A stretch of 64,000 nucleotides of DNA, from contig NZ_CP136420.1 in assembly GCF_045278715.1 (NCBI RefSeq), positions 1,054,001 through 1,118,000 of the forward strand, in the 5' to 3' direction. Positions within the stretch are counted from its first letter, which is position 1; the number at the start of each line of letters is the position of its first letter. This document shows, piece after piece, positions 60,506 through 64,000 of the stretch. The DNA is from Neomoorella carbonis (GTDB lineage Bacteria; Bacillota; DSM-521; Neomoorellales; Neomoorellaceae). The notes below the pieces were generated by a model. That model did not search any database and had not been told where the DNA came from. It saw nothing but the letters and a program-made list of their open reading frames with translations. The position numbers and the translations under genes are program-made.

Positions 60506-60527
60506 TGCCCAAGGGGAGGGGTAAAAC

Positions 60528-61910
60528 TTGGACCTTACACCCCGGCAGATAGTAGCCGAGTTAGACCGCTATATCGTCGGCCAGGAAGAAGCGAAAAAAT
60601 GCGTGGCCATCGCCCTGAGGAACCGCTACCGCCGGCAGAAACTGGGTCCCGATTTACGCGATGAGGTCCTGCCCAAGAATATCATTATGATTGGCCCCAC
60701 CGGTGTCGGCAAAACCGAGATTGCCCGAAGACTGGCGCGTCTGGTAGGAGCGCCTTTCTTAAAGGTAGAAGCCACCCGCTTCACGGAAGTCGGTTATGTC
60801 GGCCGCGATGTCGAATCCATGATCCGGGAACTGGTAGAAAATGCCGTAAGAATGGTTAAAATAGAAAAGCGGGCTGAAGTAGAGGCAAAAGCAGCCAAAC
60901 TGGCGGAAAAGCGTTTGCTGGACCTGATCGCCCCCCGGGCCGGGAAGGAAAGGGGCAGCCGTTCCCCGTGGGAGGTTCTCTTTGGCGGGGGACCGGCCGG
61001 TGGGGAAGGGATGGCGGCCGACGACGAAAATACCGCCGAACAGCGGGCCATCCTCAGGGAAAAATTAAAGCGCCAGGAACTGGAAGACATGATGGTGGAG
61101 GTGGAAGTAGAAGATAGTGCCGTCCCGGGGTTTGTCATGGGCGGCCTGGGGCTGGAAGAGCTGGGCATGAACCTCCAGGATATGCTGGGCAATATGCTCC
61201 CCCGGCGCAAACGCAAGCGCCTGGTAACGGTGGCGGAAGCCCGGCGGATCCTCACCCAGCAGGAGGCCGATAAACTGATTGATATGGACGAGGTGGCGGC
61301 CATAGCCGTCCAGCGCGTGGAACAGGACGGGATCATCTTCCTGGATGAGATCGATAAGATAGCCGGGCGGGAAAAAGGGGCTGGCCCTGACGTTTCCCGG
61401 GAAGGAGTCCAGCGTGACATCCTGCCCATTGTGGAAGGCACCACGGTCCAGACCAAGTACGGCCCGGTGAAAACCGATCATATTCTCTTTATTGCCGCCG
61501 GGGCCTTCCATGTGGCCAAACCCTCAGATCTCATCCCCGAGCTCCAGGGCCGGTTTCCTATCAGGGTAGAACTTAAAAGTTTGAGCCGGGACGACTTCAA
61601 GCGGATTTTAACCGAACCCCGAAATTCCCTGTTGCGCCAGTATACAGCACTTCTGGCAGTAGATGGCATAGAATTACAATTTTCAGCTGATGCTATTGCG
61701 GAAATTGCCGATATTGCTTATACTGTAAATAATCAGGGCGAAGATATCGGCGCACGCCGGCTGCATACTATCATGGAAAAGGTTTTGCAGGATCTCCTTT
61801 TCCGGGCGCCAGAAGTGGAGGAACGCAAGGTAGTTATCGATGCCAATTATGTCCGGCAACAGCTGGGCGACATAATGCAACATGCCGATTTGCAAAGTTA
61901 TATACTCTGA
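60528..61910 (+). CDS. hslU: HslU unfoldase ATPase (ClpY)
   Basis: This 460-residue AAA+ ATPase feeds substrates to HslV. Walker A GPTGVGKTEIARRLARL, pore-loop region TEVGYVGRDVESMIRELVE, an intermediate (I) domain of ~100 residues with acidic stretches, Walker B GIIFLDEIDKIAGRE, sensor 2 near NNQGEDIGARRLHTIMEKV, and C-terminal DLQSYIL for docking into HslV. TTG start after GGGGAGGGG. Confidence 0.97.
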   Translation: MDLTPRQIVAELDRYIVGQEEAKKCVAIALRNRYRRQKLGPDLRDEVLPKNIIMIGPTGVGKTEIARRLARLVGAPFLKVEATRFTEVGYVGRDVESMIRELVENAVRMVKIEKRAEVEAKAAKLAEKRLLDLIAPRAGKERGSRSPWEVLFGGGPAGGEGMAADDENTAEQRAILREKLKRQELEDMMVEVEVEDSAVPGFVMGGLGLEELGMNLQDMLGNMLPRRKRKRLVTVAEARRILTQQEADKLIDMDEVAAIAVQRVEQDGIIFLDEIDKIAGREKGAGPDVSREGVQRDILPIVEGTTVQTKYGPVKTDHILFIAAGAFHVAKPSDLIPELQGRFPIRVELKSLSRDDFKRILTEPRNSLLRQYTALLAVDGIELQFSADAIAEIADIAYTVNNQGEDIGARRLHTIMEKVLQDLLFRAPEVEERKVVIDANYVRQQLGDIMQHADLQSYIL

Positions 61911-61927
61911 AGGAAGGAAGATGGTTT

Positions 61928-62710
61928 ATGGAAACTTTATTGGAAAGATCAAGGAAAATTAACCGCCTGCTGCAGCGGGCGGCCGGCAATCCGGTGGACT
62001 TTCAAGAAATGGCCAATGTAATGCGCGATGTCCTGGGGGCCAACACCTACATTGTAGGCCGCCATGCCCGCGTTCTGGGTTATGCCTTTGTTGAAGGTTT
62101 CACCTGCGATATTATGGAAGACATTGTCTTCCAGTCCGAGCGTTTCCCGGAACAGTACAATGAACAGCTCCTGCGCATTGACGAAACCCAGGCCAACTTT
62201 TGCCAGGTAGGCAACGCCTGCGTTTTTGACCTGGATAAAAAATGCGTCTTCAACAACAAGCTGACCACGGTCGTGCCCATTGTCGGCGGCGGCCAGCGCC
62301 TGGGTACCCTGGTCCTCTCCAAGTTTAACGTCCGCTTTGATGACGAAGACCTGGTCCTGGCCGAATATGGTGCCACCGTAGTCGGTATGGAGATCCTGCG
62401 TTCCAAAGCCGACAAAATCGAGGAAGAAGCCCGCAAACGCGCCGCCGTCCATGTTGCCCTGGCGACCCTTTCTTACTCCGAGCTGGAAGCCGTGGAGCAC
62501 ATCTTTGCCGAGCTGGACGGCGACGAAGGTATCCTGGTGGCCAGCAAGATCGCCGACCGGGCGGGTATAACCCGTTCCGTTATCGTCAACGCCCTGCGGA
62601 AATTCGAAAGCGCCGGCGTCATCGAGTCCAAATCCCTGGGGATGAAGGGGACCTATATCCGCATCCTCAACGATCACCTGCTGGAGGAGTTAGAAAAACT
62701 CCGCCGTTAA
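61928..62710 (+). CDS. codY: Global regulator CodY
   Basis: This 260-residue GTP/branched-chain-amino-acid sensor represses stationary-phase and nitrogen genes in Firmicutes. N-terminal GAF domain (NTYIVGRHARVLGYAFVEGF; CVFNNKLTTVVPIVGGGQRL) and C-terminal winged HTH (VASKIADRAGITRSVIVNAL, KFESAGVIESKSLGMKGTYI). Downstream of hslVU as in Bacillus. Confidence 0.97.
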   Translation: METLLERSRKINRLLQRAAGNPVDFQEMANVMRDVLGANTYIVGRHARVLGYAFVEGFTCDIMEDIVFQSERFPEQYNEQLLRIDETQANFCQVGNACVFDLDKKCVFNNKLTTVVPIVGGGQRLGTLVLSKFNVRFDDEDLVLAEYGATVVGMEILRSKADKIEEEARKRAAVHVALATLSYSELEAVEHIFAELDGDEGILVASKIADRAGITRSVIVNALRKFESAGVIESKSLGMKGTYIRILNDHLLEELEKLRR

Positions 62711-62724
62711 CGCGAGAGTATGAC

Positions 62725-62766
62725 TTGCCGGGCACCAGGGGTTTATGTTATACTAACCTCTGGTGC
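62725..62766 (+). promoter_or_regulatory. Promoter of rpsB-tsf with overlapping dyad
   Basis: TTGCCG (62725), an 18-base spacer and TATACT (62749) form a sigma-A-like promoter. A near-perfect 12-bp inverted repeat (GCACCAGGGGTT 62732-62743; AACCTCTGGTGC 62755-62766) covers the spacer and -10. It could be an operator, or a codY terminator hairpin followed by TTAATT. An ~100-base leader precedes rpsB. Confidence 0.55.
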
Positions 62767-62867
62767 TTAATTCCACACGCGCCGGAGGGCAGGAGAAGTG
62801 CCGTTTGCCAAGGTCCTCCTGGCCTGATGAAGGTAGCGGCGGGTAAAACTACAGGGGGTGCAGCCTT

Positions 62868-63578
62868 TTGATTATTTCCATGAAGCAGCTGCTGGAGGCC
62901 GGTGTCCACTTCGGCCACCAGACACGGCGCTGGAATCCTAAAATGGCACCGTATATTTTTACGGAGCGCAACGGGATTTATATCATCGACCTCCAGCGCA
63001 CCGTCAAAAAGATTGAAGAAGCCTATAATTTCGTCCGGGACCTGGCCCGCGATGGAGGCAAAATCCTTTTTGTGGGCACCAAAAAGCAGGCTCAGGAAGC
63101 CGTCAAGGAAGAAGCCGAGCGCTGCGGCATGTTTTATGTCAACGTGCGTTGGCTGGGAGGGACGCTCACCAACTTCCAGACCATCCGCCGGCGCATCGAA
63201 CGCTTAAAAGAGCTGGAGCGGATGGAAGAAGAAGGCACTTTTGAGGTGCTGCCCAAAAAGGAAGTAGCCCGTCTACGGGGTGAAAAGGAAAAGCTGGAGC
63301 GTTACCTGGGCGGCATTAAGGAAATGAAAAACCTCCCCGATGCCCTCTTTATCATCGACCCGCGCAAAGAACGAATTGCCGTGGCCGAAGGGCGGCGGCT
63401 GGGTATTCCCATTGTGGCCATTGTCGATACCAACTGCGATCCCGATGAAATAGATTACGTTATTCCCGGTAACGACGATGCCATCAGGGCCGTCCGTTTG
63501 CTGACCAGTAAAATGGCTGACGCCGTATTAGAGGGCCTGCAGGGCCAGGATCAACCGGAAGAAGTCGTGGAGGAATAA
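62868..63578 (+). CDS. rpsB: Ribosomal protein S2
   Basis: This is the 236-residue 30S subunit protein. ISMKQLLEAGVHFGHQTRRW, NPKMAPYIFTERNGIYIIDL, VRWLGGTLTNFQTI, PDALFIIDPRKE and PIVAIVDTNCDPDEIDYVIP are family signatures. TTG 62868 after GGGGGTG; the in-frame ATG at 62880 is less likely. Followed by tsf, the conserved order. Confidence 0.98.
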   Translation: MIISMKQLLEAGVHFGHQTRRWNPKMAPYIFTERNGIYIIDLQRTVKKIEEAYNFVRDLARDGGKILFVGTKKQAQEAVKEEAERCGMFYVNVRWLGGTLTNFQTIRRRIERLKELERMEEEGTFEVLPKKEVARLRGEKEKLERYLGGIKEMKNLPDALFIIDPRKERIAVAEGRRLGIPIVAIVDTNCDPDEIDYVIPGNDDAIRAVRLLTSKMADAVLEGLQGQDQPEEVVEE

Positions 63579-63596
63579 TATTCCTGCATATTACTG

Positions 63597-63617
63597 AGCG
63601 TAGGTTTTACCTACGCT
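63597..63617 (+). terminator. rpsB-tsf intergenic hairpin
   Basis: Perfect 8-bp stem AGCGTAGG/CCTACGCT with a 5-base TTTTA loop, 18 bases after rpsB. No T-run follows, so it may be an attenuator or an mRNA-processing/stability hairpin rather than a full terminator. Confidence 0.5.
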
Positions 63618-63704
63618 TACATAGTGTATGCGTGCGGTCAAAACCCGGCTGGCTGATGTAGTTTATAACCTGCCGGTAAAAGCAAACAGCGGAGGAGTGA
63701 AGTT

Positions 63705-64000
63705 ATGATTTCGGCTGCTGACGTCAAGGAGCTGCGGAACCGGACGGGAGCAGGAATGATGGACTGCAAAAAGGCCCTGGAAGAGTCCGGCGGCGACATG
63801 GAGCAGGCCATTGAGTATTTACGCAAGAAAGGCCTGGCCACCGCGGCCAAACGGGCCGGTAAAATAGCCAGTGAAGGCCTGGTACACGCTTACATCCATG
63901 GCGGGGGCCGGATAGGCGTTTTAATTGAAGTCAATTGTGAGACCGACTTTGTCGCCAAGACCGACGCCTTTAAGGAACTGGTTCACGACCTGGCCATGCA
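63705..64000 (+). CDS. tsf: Elongation factor Ts (3' end outside window)
   Basis: This nucleotide exchange factor for EF-Tu begins at ATG 63705 after GGAGGAG. Residues visible: an N-terminal UBA-like domain SAADVKELRNRTGAGMMDCK, KALEESGGDMEQAIEYLRKK, and the start of the core (GRIGVLIEVNCETDFVAKTD). The frame is open to the end of the window (98 codons of roughly 200-290). Confidence 0.97.
   Translation, partial: MISAADVKELRNRTGAGMMDCKKALEESGGDMEQAIEYLRKKGLATAAKRAGKIASEGLVHAYIHGGGRIGVLIEVNCETDFVAKTDAFKELVHDLAM

Noticed and set aside
1..64000. CRISPR arrays
   Set aside because: No series of regularly spaced identical 23-40 bp repeats was seen; the only repeated blocks are IS ends, the 210-bp element and the comM modules.
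1..64000. tRNA or rRNA genes
   Set aside because: No cloverleaf with a GTTCRANNC arm or rRNA-conserved stretch was recognised in any of the gene-free intervals.

Overview
The window looks like the chromosome of a thermophilic acetogen-type clostridium, closest in gene content and order to Moorella/Neomoorella. This is inferred from the block dprA-topA-trmFO-xerC-hslV-hslU-codY-rpsB-tsf, frequent GTG/TTG starts, and a mixture of GC-rich core genes with AT-richer accessory operons. No rRNA, tRNA or CRISPR array was seen.

Layout. (1) 1-11.5 kb: the downstream part of a pdu-type bacterial microcompartment (BMC) operon. It carries both subunits of the B12-diol-dehydratase reactivase, PduL, PduP, a butyrate-kinase-type acyl kinase, PduK-, PduT- and PduU-like shell proteins, a PduN/EutN vertex protein, EutJ, a flavoprotein, PduO and PduS. 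The dehydratase itself should lie just before base 1. (2) 11.6-24.3 kb: a mobile-element graveyard. It holds an IS110 relic, an isolated membrane-protein gene, an intact IS66 element with a perfect 8-bp target duplication, a group II intron split by an IS3 element, and a decayed IS66 that contains an IS21 that in turn contains another IS3. (3) 24.5-38.6 kb: a GntR-controlled catabolic operon. It encodes a glycyl-radical enzyme, a TRAP transporter (P, M, Q), the radical activase, a CitE/HpcH-type lyase, a SucCD-like CoA ligase pair, a MoaD-like protein, an aldehyde:ferredoxin oxidoreductase, a cupin and PanB. A ~210-bp hairpin repeat occurs three times in its second half. (4) 38.9-41.2 kb: a KtrB/KtrA potassium system and a truncated rRNA methyltransferase. 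(5) 41.2-50.9 kb: a mosaic of IS remnants and small cargo genes (Mn catalase, MazEF, VapBC remnants), punctuated by repeated truncated copies of the comM leader plus its first ~34 codons, ending at the intact comM. (6) 50.9-64 kb: conserved core genes.

How it fits together. In the BMC, a diol would be dehydrated to an aldehyde. PduP makes the acyl-CoA, PduL the acyl phosphate, and the kinase ATP; PduO and PduS supply cobalamin and the reactivase keeps the dehydratase alive. Helical targeting peptides are visible on several cargo proteins. In the second operon an unknown carboxylate enters by TRAP, is attacked by the radical enzyme, and is probably activated to a CoA ester and cleaved by the CitE-like lyase, with AOR oxidising an aldehyde. 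The substrate is not deducible from sequence alone.

The most unusual structure is the comM-derived repeat family. Three copies at 42-46 kb share the same chimeric junction after comM codon ~34, each next to different cargo. A fourth, internally deleted copy sits at 18 kb with the same flanking toxin-antitoxin remnant as the 46-kb copy. A second candidate novelty is a ~310-bp structured segment behind an IS110-family transposase that also exists as a solo copy, with the differences concentrated in one ~20-nt window.
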